DNA of 64,000 bases from Microbacterium testaceum (lineage in GTDB: Bacteria > Actinomycetota > Actinomycetes > Actinomycetales > Microbacteriaceae), in assembly GCF_001476655.1 (NCBI RefSeq), contig NZ_LDRT01000049.1:17103-81102 (forward strand). The letters run 5' to 3'. The notes under the pieces are model-generated. The model was not told the origin of the DNA. It ran no database searches and saw only the letters and a program-made list of their open reading frames with translations. The position numbers and the translations under genes are program-made. Below, in pieces: positions 1 to 8,854 of this stretch; the stretch's first letter is position 1, and each line of letters begins with the position of its first letter.

Positions 1-3
1 CAT
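1..3 (-). other. start codon of a divergent gene that leaves the window
   Basis: Read on the minus strand, the first bases are AGGAG, six bases, then ATG, which is a well-spaced ribosome binding site and start codon. The rest of the gene lies outside the window, so its product cannot be named. Its position opposite a sulfur amino acid enzyme would suit a local regulator, but that is inference. Confidence 0.45.
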
Positions 4-111
4 GCTCACTCCTATATGTGCACAATACGCATTGTCATGTGTTTATCTTGCACGCTAGGGTAGCTCACGCCGAACGACGCGTCACCCGCGGTCGGGCAGG
101 AAGGAACCGTC
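4..111. promoter_or_regulatory. divergent promoter/operator region upstream of the trans-sulfuration gene
   Basis: An AT-richer gap lies between two divergent starts. It holds a perfect inverted repeat, ACAAT-N4-ATTGT (22-35). A plausible sigma70-type promoter for the plus-strand gene follows: TTGTCA at 32-37, an 18-base spacer and TAGGGT at 56-61. The -35 overlaps the right arm of the repeat, as expected for a repressor or dual operator. AGGAAGGA at 98-104 is a strong ribosome binding site for the GTG at 112. Promoter calls are by eye. Confidence 0.4.
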
Positions 112-1314
112 GTGTCCACACGACCCGATCGAGCCGACTCCCGCAGTCTCGCCGAGGCGAGCCTCGCCGTCCACGGGGGGATCACCCTCGACAGCACGCG
201 GGCCCTTCGCACGCCGCTCGTCATGTCGAACTCGTTCGCGCTGCCCGACGACCCCAGCGAGATCAGCTGGTCGGCGACCGCTCCCGGCCTGTACACGCGC
301 AACACCGGTGTCAACCAGCAGGCGCTCGAGCGCAAGCTCGCGGCCCTCGAAGGCGGCGAGGACGCGGTCGCCCTCGCGTCCGGCGTCGCCGCCCTCCACG
401 CGGTGTTCTTCACGCACGTGCGCGCGGGTGACCACGTCGTCGTGAGCGATGTCGTCTACGAAGCGACCTGGCGGTTGTGGACCGAGCTCCTCCCCCGCCG
501 CTACGGCATCCAGGCGACCTTCGTGGACGTGACGGACCCGGATGCCGTGCGCGCGGCGATGCGTCCCGAGACCCGCCTCGTGTGCGTCGAGGCCATCGCC
601 AACCCGACCACGAAGGTCGCCGACATCACGATGCTCGCCGACATCGCCCACGAGGTCGGAGCGGTGCTGATGGTGGACTCGACGTTCACGCCTCCGCCCT
701 TCTACCGCCCCCTCGCCGACGGGGCCGACCTCGTCGTGCATTCGTTGACGAAGTACATCAACGGCCACGGCGACGCGATGGGCGGCGCGGTGATCGGTCG
801 TACCGAGCTGATCGCGCCGATCAAGGCCGACGCGATGGTCGACGTCGGCGGCGTCATCTCTCCGTTCAACGCGTGGATGATCCAGCGGGGATCGGTCACG
901 CTCCCCCTGCGTCTGCGTCAGCACTTCGCGTCGGCGCAGAGGATCGCCGAGTTCCTCGACGCCGACCGGCGGGTCGCCTTCGTCGCCTACCCCGGCCTCG
1001 CCTCGCACCCCGGACACGACGTGGCCCGCCGCCAGTTCGGCGGACGGGAGTTCGGCGGCATGATGGCGTTCGCCCTCGACGGCGACCCCGACGTCCAGAA
1101 CCGGTTCGTGTCGAACCTGCGCCTGATCACGTCGGGGTTCTCGCTCGGCCACGACGACAGCCTCATCGTGCACACCGCCGCCGACGGACCGCGTACCGCG
1201 ACGTACCCCGCGGAGTTCCGCCGGTACGGTCACCTGCGGCTCTCGGTGGGACTCGAGGACGCGGACGATCTGCTCGCGGACCTCGACGCGGCCCTGGATG
1301 CCACACCCCTCTGA
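112..1314 (+). CDS. PLP-dependent trans-sulfuration enzyme (cystathionine gamma-synthase/lyase family)
   Basis: This 400-residue protein is a full-length member of the Cys/Met-metabolism PLP family (fold type I). The motif HSLTKYINGHGD places the Schiff-base lysine at about residue 214. The cofactor segment ASGVAALHAVF sits near residue 90 and the VDSTF loop near 190. These enzymes make or break C-S bonds in cystathionine, homocysteine or methionine; which of these it does cannot be read from the sequence, and methionine gamma-lyase, cystathionine gamma-lyase and gamma-synthase all remain possible. The GTG start is chosen because AGGAAGGA lies eight bases upstream. The gene stands alone behind a divergent operator region, so local regulation by sulfur amino acid supply is likely. 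Confidence 0.85.
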   Translation: MSTRPDRADSRSLAEASLAVHGGITLDSTRALRTPLVMSNSFALPDDPSEISWSATAPGLYTRNTGVNQQALERKLAALEGGEDAVALASGVAALHAVFFTHVRAGDHVVVSDVVYEATWRLWTELLPRRYGIQATFVDVTDPDAVRAAMRPETRLVCVEAIANPTTKVADITMLADIAHEVGAVLMVDSTFTPPPFYRPLADGADLVVHSLTKYINGHGDAMGGAVIGRTELIAPIKADAMVDVGGVISPFNAWMIQRGSVTLPLRLRQHFASAQRIAEFLDADRRVAFVAYPGLASHPGHDVARRQFGGREFGGMMAFALDGDPDVQNRFVSNLRLITSGFSLGHDDSLIVHTAADGPRTATYPAEFRRYGHLRLSVGLEDADDLLADLDAALDATPL

Positions 1315-1350
1315 CCTCGCGACGAGGTCGAGCGGGTGGCACCTCGAACG

Positions 1351-2007
1351 CTACTCGCAGCCGATCCCGTCACCGTCGCGATCGAGATGAGACCCGTAAC
1401 CGGGATCTCCCCGGCGCACGGGAGCCGCACCCGCCTCGCGGGCAGCCGTGCAGTTCTTGTAGTACACGGACTTCGGAGCCTCGGGTGCAGCGGCCTCCGG
1501 TGCAGCGACCTCGACGACGGGCGGGGCGGCATCCTTCGCCGCGACCTTGCCCTGGAGGTCGGCGATCGTCGCGGCCCGGGCGTCGAGTTCGGCCTTCGCT
1601 GTGGCCGCCGCCGCTTCCAGTTCGGCGACCCGCGCCGTGGCCGAGTCGCGCTGCTTCGTCATCGCGTCGCTCGCCGCCGTCGCCGACGCCAGGGTGTCCG
1701 CGGACTCCTCCGCCGCCGTCTGCGCCTCGGCGACATCCGACTGGAGGCCGGAGACCTGGGCCTTCAACGTGGCCACCTCGGACTGACTCCCCGCCCCGCC
1801 CGACACGGCTCCCACGACGAGCCCCAGCACGAGCGCCGCCCCGGCGACGAGGGCGCCGGTGCGGCGGGTGAGCGTCCTCTTCAGGAACGGCGTCGCCTGT
1901 CCCGCCGCGGCGGGGTCGTGCCACGCCGCTCCGTCCCAGTACCGCTGCTCGCCGCCGGCGTGCGGCGCCGCGTACCATCCGGCCGCGGGCAGGTTGATGT
2001 GCTCCAT
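1351..2007 (-). CDS. DUF2510 / Excalibur-domain membrane-anchored surface protein
   Basis: The protein has 218 residues in four parts. Residues 8-32 are a DUF2510 motif (AGWYAAPHAGGEQRYWDGAAW). One membrane helix follows at about 50-70. Residues 75-155 are an Ala/Glu/Asp-rich coiled coil. The C-terminus is an Excalibur domain: YYKNCTAAREAGAAPV, then a DRDGDGIGCE calcium-loop ending with two conserved Cys overall. Excalibur domains are extracellular and thought to bind calcium. The topology suggests a short cytoplasmic head, a coiled-coil stalk through the wall and a calcium-binding tip. The substrate or role is unknown. The ATG is preceded by GAGGGGGAT. It is convergent with the trans-sulfuration gene. 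Confidence 0.8.
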   Translation of the reverse strand: MEHINLPAAGWYAAPHAGGEQRYWDGAAWHDPAAAGQATPFLKRTLTRRTGALVAGAALVLGLVVGAVSGGAGSQSEVATLKAQVSGLQSDVAEAQTAAEESADTLASATAASDAMTKQRDSATARVAELEAAAATAKAELDARAATIADLQGKVAAKDAAPPVVEVAAPEAAAPEAPKSVYYKNCTAAREAGAAPVRRGDPGYGSHLDRDGDGIGCE

Positions 2008-2246
2008 CGATCCCCCTCAACCGCCGCGTCTTCGCGGGCGGTGAATGTGTGCGCTCGGGTAGCGCTCCCCGTCGTCATCTTGGCGACACGCACGACGCCG
2101 CGCACTCTCCACCGGGCGAAGATGTCGCTCCGTGGCACTGCTCTCTGCGCTTCCCGTCTCTCGCACACGCACGCGGGCGGAATGCGCGTGCGGGAGACGG
2201 GCCACGCAGGGGGCGGATCGTCGAGCGAGGTGCTCGCCGCCTCGAC

Positions 2247-3986
2247 TCACGGGAGGGTGACCGGCCCCGCCGATCCGGTGCCGAACAGGACGTGGGCCAC
2301 GTCGTCCGGGACGGCGAAGTCGGCGAGCCCGAGCCGCAAGGCGGTGACGGCATACTCGGCGGTCGACCGGGAGGTCGCGGCGATGGACGTGAGCGAGGGC
2401 GGTGCGCCCGCCTGATCGGGCTGGACGTTGACCATGACGGACACCACCCTGGGGAGGGCGTTCACCACATCGGCGAGCACGCTCACCACCGGAGCGGAGA
2501 GGGTGGACAGGGTGGCACCGAGGGTCGTGATGCGGTCGAACAACTGCGTCGTGAGCAGATTGGCCAGGGACGCGGTCACCGCAGAGCCGGATGCGGTGAG
2601 AGTGTTCAGGATCGTGGTCAGCTGGGGGAGGCCGGCCACGCTCAGAGCCGCGTTGATGGTGTTGACGATCACCCCCGTCGGCTGGTTCGACACAGTGACG
2701 CCGATCGTCGCGGTCCCGTCCACGACGGCTCCGATCGTCGCGTCCACGCCGAGCGACACCGTGGCGAGGGTAAACCCGGCGGCCGAGACGCTCGTGGACA
2801 GCGTGATCTTCAACTGTGCGTTCCGGATCGCCGTGCGCAGGGCGTCCGTGACGTCATCGGCCCAGTCGTCGAGGAGTGCCCCCGCTTCGGCGACCATGGC
2901 GTTGACGACCCCCGCGTTCAGGACGAGCTCCGTGTTGGGCGCGGCACCGTTCAGCGGACCCGTGAGCCGCTCGAGGTCGACGAGGATGCGTCCGTTCGCG
3001 AGATCGATCGTGAATCCGTCGCCCTGGAGTTGGAGACCGAGGAACGGGGCGACCGTCGACTGCAGGTTGAGCCCGCTGATCGTGACAGTGCCCGTCATGC
3101 TCGCGGCGGCGATCCCCGGCACCCGGAGGGCGAGGGCGGACCGCAGGTTCTGCGCGATCAGCCCGTTCTGTCCGATGAGTCCGGCGACCGCGGTCTCCAG
3201 CTGCCCCACCGTCGTCGTCACGGCTCCGGTCAGCGCGCCCACCGCCGGTGAATCCAGCGTCACCCCGAGAGAGGCGATGCCGTAATCCCTCTGAGAGACC
3301 GGCTGCGCGGAGGCCACGCCCCACACCTGCTCGAGGAGAGCCGCGCACCCGTCCAGCTGAGAACTCGCCGCGACCGCGCCGACCTCGAGCGTCGCCGTCT
3401 CCAGGCCGGTGATCGCGGGGAGCAGATCGGTGAGGTCGATCGTCGCCGGCCGCGGCAGATCGTCGTCGGGCGTCGAGTCGGAGACCAGGACCGCTCCGGA
3501 GTCGTTGATCAACCCGGAGGCGCCGGCCGCGCGACCGCTGGTCGCCCCCTGAGCCCACTGATTCGCCGCCCCCAGGGCGGCTCCGGGAAGCCCGACGCTG
3601 AACCCGGTCAGATCCACTCCCACGATGCCCAGGGCCGTGACGTTCAACGGGTTCGCGAAGGTGTACACGGGCGGGGTGGAACCGAGGTCGATCGCGTTCG
3701 CGGGATCGGGGACCGGGGTGCCGTCGGCCTGCACCGTCAGGCGCATGTCATCGAGTTGGGCGATCGCGTCGAGGTCGATCCCGAGCAGTTCGCCGGCGAG
3801 GAAGGTGCCGCGCGAGCGGCTCTCCACCGCCGGATTCTGCGCACAGTCGAGTGTGGCCGTCCCGAGCGCGTCCTCGTGGACCCACTCGGCGTCGTTCCAG
3901 CTCGCCGTCGTCGCGGTGATGCCCAGCGGCACCACGAGCACCGCCCCGATCGACGCGGCCAACGCCGCGCGTACCGATGTCTTCAC
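2247..3986 (-). CDS. choice-of-anchor G-like secreted protein with a SipW-type signal peptide
   Basis: A 579-residue exported protein, last gene of the SipW locus. The N-terminus has a short basic stretch, a hydrophobic core and then TTASWNDAEWV, the hallmark of signal peptides cleaved by SipW-type signal peptidases. The mature part is a long, low-charge, Ala/Val/Thr/Leu-rich sequence of beta-strand character and resembles actinobacterial choice-of-anchor G surface proteins. No LPXTG or C-terminal membrane helix is visible; it ends shortly after GTGSAGPVTLP, so it may depend on the neighbouring LPXTG protein for attachment. The GTG start overlaps the stop of the upstream gene by four bases (GTGA), so the two are translationally coupled. 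Confidence 0.7.
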   Translation of the reverse strand: MKTSVRAALAASIGAVLVVPLGITATTASWNDAEWVHEDALGTATLDCAQNPAVESRSRGTFLAGELLGIDLDAIAQLDDMRLTVQADGTPVPDPANAIDLGSTPPVYTFANPLNVTALGIVGVDLTGFSVGLPGAALGAANQWAQGATSGRAAGASGLINDSGAVLVSDSTPDDDLPRPATIDLTDLLPAITGLETATLEVGAVAASSQLDGCAALLEQVWGVASAQPVSQRDYGIASLGVTLDSPAVGALTGAVTTTVGQLETAVAGLIGQNGLIAQNLRSALALRVPGIAAASMTGTVTISGLNLQSTVAPFLGLQLQGDGFTIDLANGRILVDLERLTGPLNGAAPNTELVLNAGVVNAMVAEAGALLDDWADDVTDALRTAIRNAQLKITLSTSVSAAGFTLATVSLGVDATIGAVVDGTATIGVTVSNQPTGVIVNTINAALSVAGLPQLTTILNTLTASGSAVTASLANLLTTQLFDRITTLGATLSTLSAPVVSVLADVVNALPRVVSVMVNVQPDQAGAPPSLTSIAATSRSTAEYAVTALRLGLADFAVPDDVAHVLFGTGSAGPVTLP

Positions 3987-4711
3987 CGTCGTCCTCCGTT
4001 CCGTGCGATGCGCAGCGACGCGCCGAGCCCCAGCAGGCCGGCCGCGAGCGCGCCGACGCCGATCAGCGCCGTCGGGTCGAACCCGGTGACCGGCAGTCGA
4101 TCCGGCGGTCGGACCGCGACATCGTCGATCGACGTGGCTGTGAGACCGATCCCCATCCGACCGCGCAGCCCCATCAGCGAGGTGTCCTCCTGCGCCGCGG
4201 CGGAGTCGTCCACCGAGAGCGTCACCAGCAGGAACTGGGGCGCGGAGGGCGTGAGGGGACGCAGCTCGAACGACGGCGACGCCGAGGTGTAGTCCTCGGC
4301 CGGGGTCGCCAGCGTGACGGGGCGACTACCCGATGCGCACAGAGGCCGGTCCGGGAAGCCCGCCCACGGCGCATCGCAGACGTCGACCTGCATGATCAGA
4401 CCGCGCGGCGTCTCGGCGAGCGGACCGCTCTTGCGCAGTTCCAGGGCGAGGGTCGCGCGGGTGGCGTCCTCGAGTCGTGCGCGGATCTGCCAGAAAGCGG
4501 GGTCCCCGGGGCTGAGGTCGAGGAACTCGGCGGGGTAGGGGTCGGAGGAGAGCACCAACCGGCCCGGCGCGCCCGTGGGTGGGACGTCGACGAACGCCGC
4601 GCGGGCCGCGTCGGCGACGAAGAGGCCTCCCGCTCCGATGAGCACGAGGGAAGCGGCGGCGGCGAGGACCGCGCTGACGCGCCGGCGACCGGCGCGGAGA
4701 GAGAGGGACAT
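3983..4711 (-). CDS. LPXTG-anchored surface protein of the SipW locus
   Basis: A 242-residue protein with an N-terminal export signal (hydrophobic core SAVLAAAASLVLIGAGGLFVA, trimmed near DAARAAF) and a complete C-terminal sorting signal: LPVTG at 206-210, a hydrophobic helix and a basic tail ending RNGGRR. Sortase should link it covalently to peptidoglycan. The middle has two to four Cys and no recognised domain. The start is the ATG 13 bases after the sipW stop, with AGGAG placed correctly; an in-frame ATG further upstream lies inside sipW and would add an unlikely basic leader. It overlaps the next gene by four bases. Its place between the peptidase and the large secreted protein suggests it is the wall anchor for the structure. 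Confidence 0.75.
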   Translation of the reverse strand: MSLSLRAGRRRVSAVLAAAASLVLIGAGGLFVADAARAAFVDVPPTGAPGRLVLSSDPYPAEFLDLSPGDPAFWQIRARLEDATRATLALELRKSGPLAETPRGLIMQVDVCDAPWAGFPDRPLCASGSRPVTLATPAEDYTSASPSFELRPLTPSAPQFLLVTLSVDDSAAAQEDTSLMGLRGRMGIGLTATSIDDVAVRPPDRLPVTGFDPTALIGVGALAAGLLGLGASLRIARNGGRR

Positions 4712-4724
4712 GGGTCTCCTGGGG

Positions 4725-5336
4725 TCAGCGGGAGGGGTGGGACGTCTGCGTCCGGGGCGATGAGGGCCACAGAGCCCACGCGATGACCGCGGCGACGAGC
4801 ACGGATCCCCCGAGCATGGCCGCGGGCGCCTTCGCCGCGGTGATGATCGATCCGGCGACGGGTGCACCGACGAGGACGCGGGCGGCGGTGGTCACGACGT
4901 ACGGACGGAGATCGGCGGAATCGTTCGCGTCGCCGCGGAGGGTGAGGCTGCGGGCCTGCGGATCCCCCGCGACGGGCTGGACGTCGACGATGCGGTGGGT
5001 CACCTGGGCACCGTTGCCCGGGCGCCGTACCGTCACGACGTCTCCGACCGCGAGGTCGGCGGCGTCGACCGTCTGGGTGATCGCGGCGGCACCGGTGGGG
5101 AGGGTGGGAGACATCGACCCGGTCATGAAGACGATGATCCCCAGCCCCCACACGGCGCTCGCCACCAACCAGGTGACGGTGAGGATGCCGAGGCATCCGA
5201 CGAGGGTGGTCACGGCATCCCGAATCCGCTCGATCGGCGTGACCGCTTCGACGGCGGACGCTCCAGCGGATGCCCTGTGTCGGGGGCCCGCGGCGTGCGC
5301 GGCGACGGGGCGGGATGCCGTGACCAGATCGTTCAC
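4725..5336 (-). CDS. sipW: SipW-type (ER-type) signal peptidase I
   Basis: A 203-residue membrane protease. One helix spans about residues 42-70 and is followed by the catalytic serine motif TGSMSPT (Ser74). The second catalytic residue is His in VTHRIV (His114), not the Lys of ordinary bacterial type I signal peptidases; this is the SipW/archaeal/ER version. The GDANDSAD motif (about 135-142) is the conserved acidic box. A second helix lies near the C-terminus. In Bacillus SipW matures TasA-like fibre proteins. Here the genes before and after encode proteins with the matching signal sequence, so the substrates are very probably local. The GTG start overlaps the upstream stop by four bases. 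Confidence 0.85.
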   Translation of the reverse strand: MNDLVTASRPVAAHAAGPRHRASAGASAVEAVTPIERIRDAVTTLVGCLGILTVTWLVASAVWGLGIIVFMTGSMSPTLPTGAAAITQTVDAADLAVGDVVTVRRPGNGAQVTHRIVDVQPVAGDPQARSLTLRGDANDSADLRPYVVTTAARVLVGAPVAGSIITAAKAPAAMLGGSVLVAAVIAWALWPSSPRTQTSHPSR

Positions 5337-6019
5337 GAGGTGGCCACGAACTCCCAGGCGGGGGCGATCGTCCGGCCCATGTAGTCCTCGACGGTCGTTC
5401 CACCCGCCAGCGGGATCGGGTCGGGAAGCGTGACCTCGAAGCAGTAGTACTGCACCGAGCCGGACGCCGCCGCGAGCGGCTGCGTGACGGATCCACCCGT
5501 ACCCGACAGGGCGCCATCGGCGATGATGGTCGCGCCTCCCGTGAATGCCGATCCGTCGCACGTGAAAGCGGTGGCGCTCGTCGCCACGCGAACGTCGAGG
5601 GCGTCGAAGAGCAGGTCGCCCGCATCGTTGACGGTGATGCCGGCCCCCGTGACCGCGGGCTGGAGCTCGACGTCGCCGGCGATGGACGCAGCCTTGGTGC
5701 GCAGCGCCACGGCGGCGTAGACGCTGTCGCCCGGGGTGAGTTCGGTGCCGAGCAGCCCGGCCGCGGTGAACACCATCTCCCCACCGGGGTTGTCCGGCTC
5801 GTCCGTCCAGGCGGCGGGGTCGAAGCCCGGATCGGTGTTCTGCTCGATCGCGAAGGTCGACGTTCCGACGCCGGGTCCCCCCGCACCATCCCCTCCGAAC
5901 ACCCACTCGGTGTCGGTCCAGGCCGCCAGGGTCGCGGCGACGCCGACCCCGAGAGCCGCGCCGCCGGCAGCGACGGCGAAAATACGACGCCGAACGACCC
6001 GGCGCTTCTGGTTCTCCAT
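5333..6019 (-). CDS. TasA-like protein with SipW-dependent signal peptide
   Basis: First gene of the SipW operon, 228 residues. The basic N-terminus (KRRVVRRR) leads to a hydrophobic stretch and then ATLAAWTDTEWVFGG, the SipW-cognate cleavage region. The mature domain is acidic and Gly/Thr/Ala-rich with a CDG and a YYCFEV segment, the latter near a paired-Cys position, consistent with a beta-sandwich of the TasA/camelysin type. Known relatives form extracellular fibres or matrix; fibre formation here is inference. The ATG follows TAGGGGTTTCT. It is the most N-terminal gene of a four-gene coupled set (TasA-like, sipW, LPXTG, choice-of-anchor G-like). Confidence 0.75.
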   Translation of the reverse strand: MENQKRRVVRRRIFAVAAGGAALGVGVAATLAAWTDTEWVFGGDGAGGPGVGTSTFAIEQNTDPGFDPAAWTDEPDNPGGEMVFTAAGLLGTELTPGDSVYAAVALRTKAASIAGDVELQPAVTGAGITVNDAGDLLFDALDVRVATSATAFTCDGSAFTGGATIIADGALSGTGGSVTQPLAAASGSVQYYCFEVTLPDPIPLAGGTTVEDYMGRTIAPAWEFVATS

Positions 6020-6307
6020 AGAAACCCCTATCAGTTTCGATCCACTCGGCCGATACCGAGCGGGCGGGGCGACCCCGCGGGGCGAGCCTCCCGTCCTGAA
6101 GGGCGCGCGCCCAAGGCCTCGGAGCGGGAATCAGAGCGAACCTCAGTGGATGCCGAGAGCCCCCTGTCCGTTCGAATGAGAACGCGCGGTTCTTCTCGAC
6201 TACTGAGCCGAGAGGTAAGTAGTGCGGAAGCCGGACAGCCGCCCCGAGCTGCGTGCATGCGGATATGGTGAAAAGGGAAACCGGATCCACGAGGGGGTGG
6301 TGCGGGG
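6020..6307. promoter_or_regulatory. divergent regulatory gap between the SipW operon and the LuxR regulator
   Basis: This 288-base gap must hold promoters for both directions. A small inverted repeat, ACTACT (6199-6204) and AGTAGT (6218-6223), separated by 13 bases, is the clearest operator-like element. No confident -35/-10 pair was found by eye. GTG at 6308 is preceded by GAGGGGG (6291-6297). Confidence 0.35.
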
Positions 6308-8854
6308 GTGATTTCAGGTTTCCGCGGCGGAGAGAACGCCCTTCAGATCACCGGTCGTGCAGCCGATCCGGAAGGGATCGCACGGCATCTGGAGGCCGGA
6401 ACGCCGGTGTTGTTGGTCGGGCCCGTCGGCGTCGGGAAAACCGTGACGATGCGCCGTGTCGCCTCGGCGCTCGCACGACGAGATCTCCCGACACAGCTCG
6501 TGCGGGGAGTGGAACCGGTGCTCGAGCCGGGACCGGTGGCGATGGAGGATCTCCCGACGCCGGGGACGACGTTGCTGGTGGACGACGCCCACGCGTTGGA
6601 CGAGCGTTCCGCCGCGACCCTGCTGCACGGCGTGTATCGCCGCCGCGTCACGGCGTGCATCGCCGTGGAGACGCCACTGTTCTCGCGTCCGGCGCCCGAC
6701 GCATTCACCCACTCGTTGCTGGAGCTGGGAAGCCGGGGCTTCGCCCTTCGCATCGACATCGAGCCCCTCAGCGAGACGAAGGCATTCGCATTCCTCCGGG
6801 AGTGCGGGGCCGACGCTCTCGACGAGGTGACCACGGACGCGCTGGTGTGGATGGCGAACGGCTCCCGGGCCCTGCTGTACGAGTTCGCCGAGGTCGCCAC
6901 CCACGCCGTGCGGCACGGGCGCGACCCTCTCGCCGCCCTGCGCGAAGCCCCGATGTGGACGCGCCTGGGAGAGGCGGTGAACAAGAACGTGTCGACCCTC
7001 GATCACGAGCACCTGTCGACCCTCGTCGCACTCGGCCGGTTCCCCGGTCTGGCGTCCTCGCACGCCGCGCGGATACGCCCGTTCCATGAGATCGACGAGC
7101 TGCGCGCGCACGGGTACGTCTTCCAGGACGACTCGGCATCCGGCGCGCTGTGGGCCAACCCCGTACTCGCAGCCGAAGCCGTGCGCGCCCTCGGCGAGCA
7201 GCAGGTCCGCACCGTCGTCGACACCGCGGTCGCCCGCATGCTGGATGCGGGCGGGCGCTGGTGGAGTCCGCCGATCGCGACGGTCGTCGCCGAGGCGATC
7301 CTGCGAGACGACCCTCCGCCTGCTTCGCTGACGAACGACCTCTCCCGGCGGGCCCTGCTCGACGCCGCGCGGCACGCCAACGACCTGGGCCGTTTCGCCT
7401 CGGCCGAGGCATTCGCCACGACCGGCATCGTCGAAGAGCCGGACGACGTCGCCCTCTGCTTGGAGCTCGCGCACGCGCGCGTCTGCGCCGGCGACCCGCG
7501 GGCGGGCGAACAGGTGCCGCAGGCGGTCTCGGCGGAGCCGGATCGACACCGGGCGCAGCAGATCGCGAGGGCGTGGGAGATGCGCGGGTTCTTCTCCCCC
7601 ACCCGCGACCTGCTCGCCGCGCTCGACCGCGGCCGGGCCGACGACGCGGAACCCGATCCCTCCGCCGCGCGCGTCGACACCCTCGGGTTCGCGCTGCAGT
7701 GGCCGCTCGCGCGGGACCACGCGCAGCACACAGCGCGCACGTCCTGCGGGTACTGGCGCGTCTGGGCGTGGCTGCGGGAGGCGCATGCCCGGGCGCAGTT
7801 GGGCGACGCCGAGGGCACGGACCAACTGCTCACTCGCGTGGACGAGTTCGTCTACGAGAGCGGTATCTCCGGCCTCGACACCGCGGAACGACTGTGGGCG
7901 CTGACGGTCTCGCTGGTGACGCGCCTGATGCTGAACACGGATCTCCCCCTGCTCCATGAGCGGATCGCCGACGAGCGGCGTCGGGCCGTGCGAGAAGGAG
8001 ACGACCGGACGTTGGGCCTGGCCGGGCTGGCCGCCTCTCTGTCGGCGGCTGTCAGCGGGGAGAGCGACACCGCCCTCCGGAACCTCGCGGCGGCGCGGGC
8101 ACGATTCCACCTCATCCGCAAGGACATGGCGGCGGCGAGCGTGAAGCTGCTGATCGCCCAGTTCATCGCCGTCCACGACCGGATCCCCGAGGCCCGACGC
8201 ATCGTCGATCGCGTCGCGAGCCTGTGGACGGACGGTCCGCTGAGTCTTCGTCACGATTACGTCGCGGCACGCTCGATGATCGACGCGCTGGACGGGCGGT
8301 ACGACGACGCCGCCCGCGCGGCCGCGCACGCTCTGCGGTTGACCGCGGGAAGGCCGTCTCCGCTGCTGCGGCTTCGCGACCTCCACCGGGCGGCGACGCT
8401 CGGGGTGGCCGGTCGCGACGCGCACGAGGAGAGAGCTCGCCTGCTGACGGGGGTCGCGGCATCCGTTCGCCGGTTCTGGGGTGACGCGCCGGTCCCGTTG
8501 GTGAGCGGCCACCGACACGCTGAGCTGCGAGCGGCTCTGCTGCGGACGCTCGTCCCGCAGTCGTCTCCTTCTCCCCTGACGGAGGCGGACGCTCCCGCCG
8601 CCGAGACGGCACCGCTCGACGCGTCGTCGCTCACCCGTCGGGAGCGGGAGATCGCCGGATTGATCGCCGCCGGCATGTCGAACCGCGACATCGCCGTTCA
8701 CCTCTTCCTCTCCGTCCGCACGGTCGAGTCGCACGTCTACCAGGCCCGCGCCAAGCTGGGCGCGGAGTCTCGCCGCGACCTCGGTCGTCGTGTCGCGCGT
8801 GACGCGCTCGCCTCGTCCGCCCCGGCCGCTCCCGACGCGTCACCCATTCCGTGA
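6308..8854 (+). CDS. LuxR-family regulator with N-terminal AAA/STAND-type ATPase
   Basis: A large regulator of 848 residues. The ATPase part has a Walker A motif, GPVGVGKT (38-45), and a Walker B, LLVDDAH (Asp92-Asp93). A long helical middle follows, of the TPR-like kind found in LAL/MalT-type proteins. The C-terminus from about residue 775 is a LuxR helix-turn-helix: LTRREREIAGLIAAGMSN, then VRTVESHVYQARAKLG. Such proteins use nucleotide binding and ligand sensing to control DNA binding. It faces the SipW operon across a shared gap, so that operon is the natural target, though this is not shown. The long minus-strand reading frame over the same bases is a high-GC shadow. Confidence 0.85.
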   Translation: MISGFRGGENALQITGRAADPEGIARHLEAGTPVLLVGPVGVGKTVTMRRVASALARRDLPTQLVRGVEPVLEPGPVAMEDLPTPGTTLLVDDAHALDERSAATLLHGVYRRRVTACIAVETPLFSRPAPDAFTHSLLELGSRGFALRIDIEPLSETKAFAFLRECGADALDEVTTDALVWMANGSRALLYEFAEVATHAVRHGRDPLAALREAPMWTRLGEAVNKNVSTLDHEHLSTLVALGRFPGLASSHAARIRPFHEIDELRAHGYVFQDDSASGALWANPVLAAEAVRALGEQQVRTVVDTAVARMLDAGGRWWSPPIATVVAEAILRDDPPPASLTNDLSRRALLDAARHANDLGRFASAEAFATTGIVEEPDDVALCLELAHARVCAGDPRAGEQVPQAVSAEPDRHRAQQIARAWEMRGFFSPTRDLLAALDRGRADDAEPDPSAARVDTLGFALQWPLARDHAQHTARTSCGYWRVWAWLREAHARAQLGDAEGTDQLLTRVDEFVYESGISGLDTAERLWALTVSLVTRLMLNTDLPLLHERIADERRRAVREGDDRTLGLAGLAASLSAAVSGESDTALRNLAAARARFHLIRKDMAAASVKLLIAQFIAVHDRIPEARRIVDRVASLWTDGPLSLRHDYVAARSMIDALDGRYDDAARAAAHALRLTAGRPSPLLRLRDLHRAATLGVAGRDAHEERARLLTGVAASVRRFWGDAPVPLVSGHRHAELRAALLRTLVPQSSPSPLTEADAPAAETAPLDASSLTRREREIAGLIAAGMSNRDIAVHLFLSVRTVESHVYQARAKLGAESRRDLGRRVARDALASSAPAAPDASPIP

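Noticed and set aside
6314..8734. An 806-residue minus-strand frame opposite the LuxR regulator
   Set aside because: It is rich in Arg/Gly/Pro with no recognisable domain, while the plus frame has Walker and HTH motifs. It is a GC-driven shadow.
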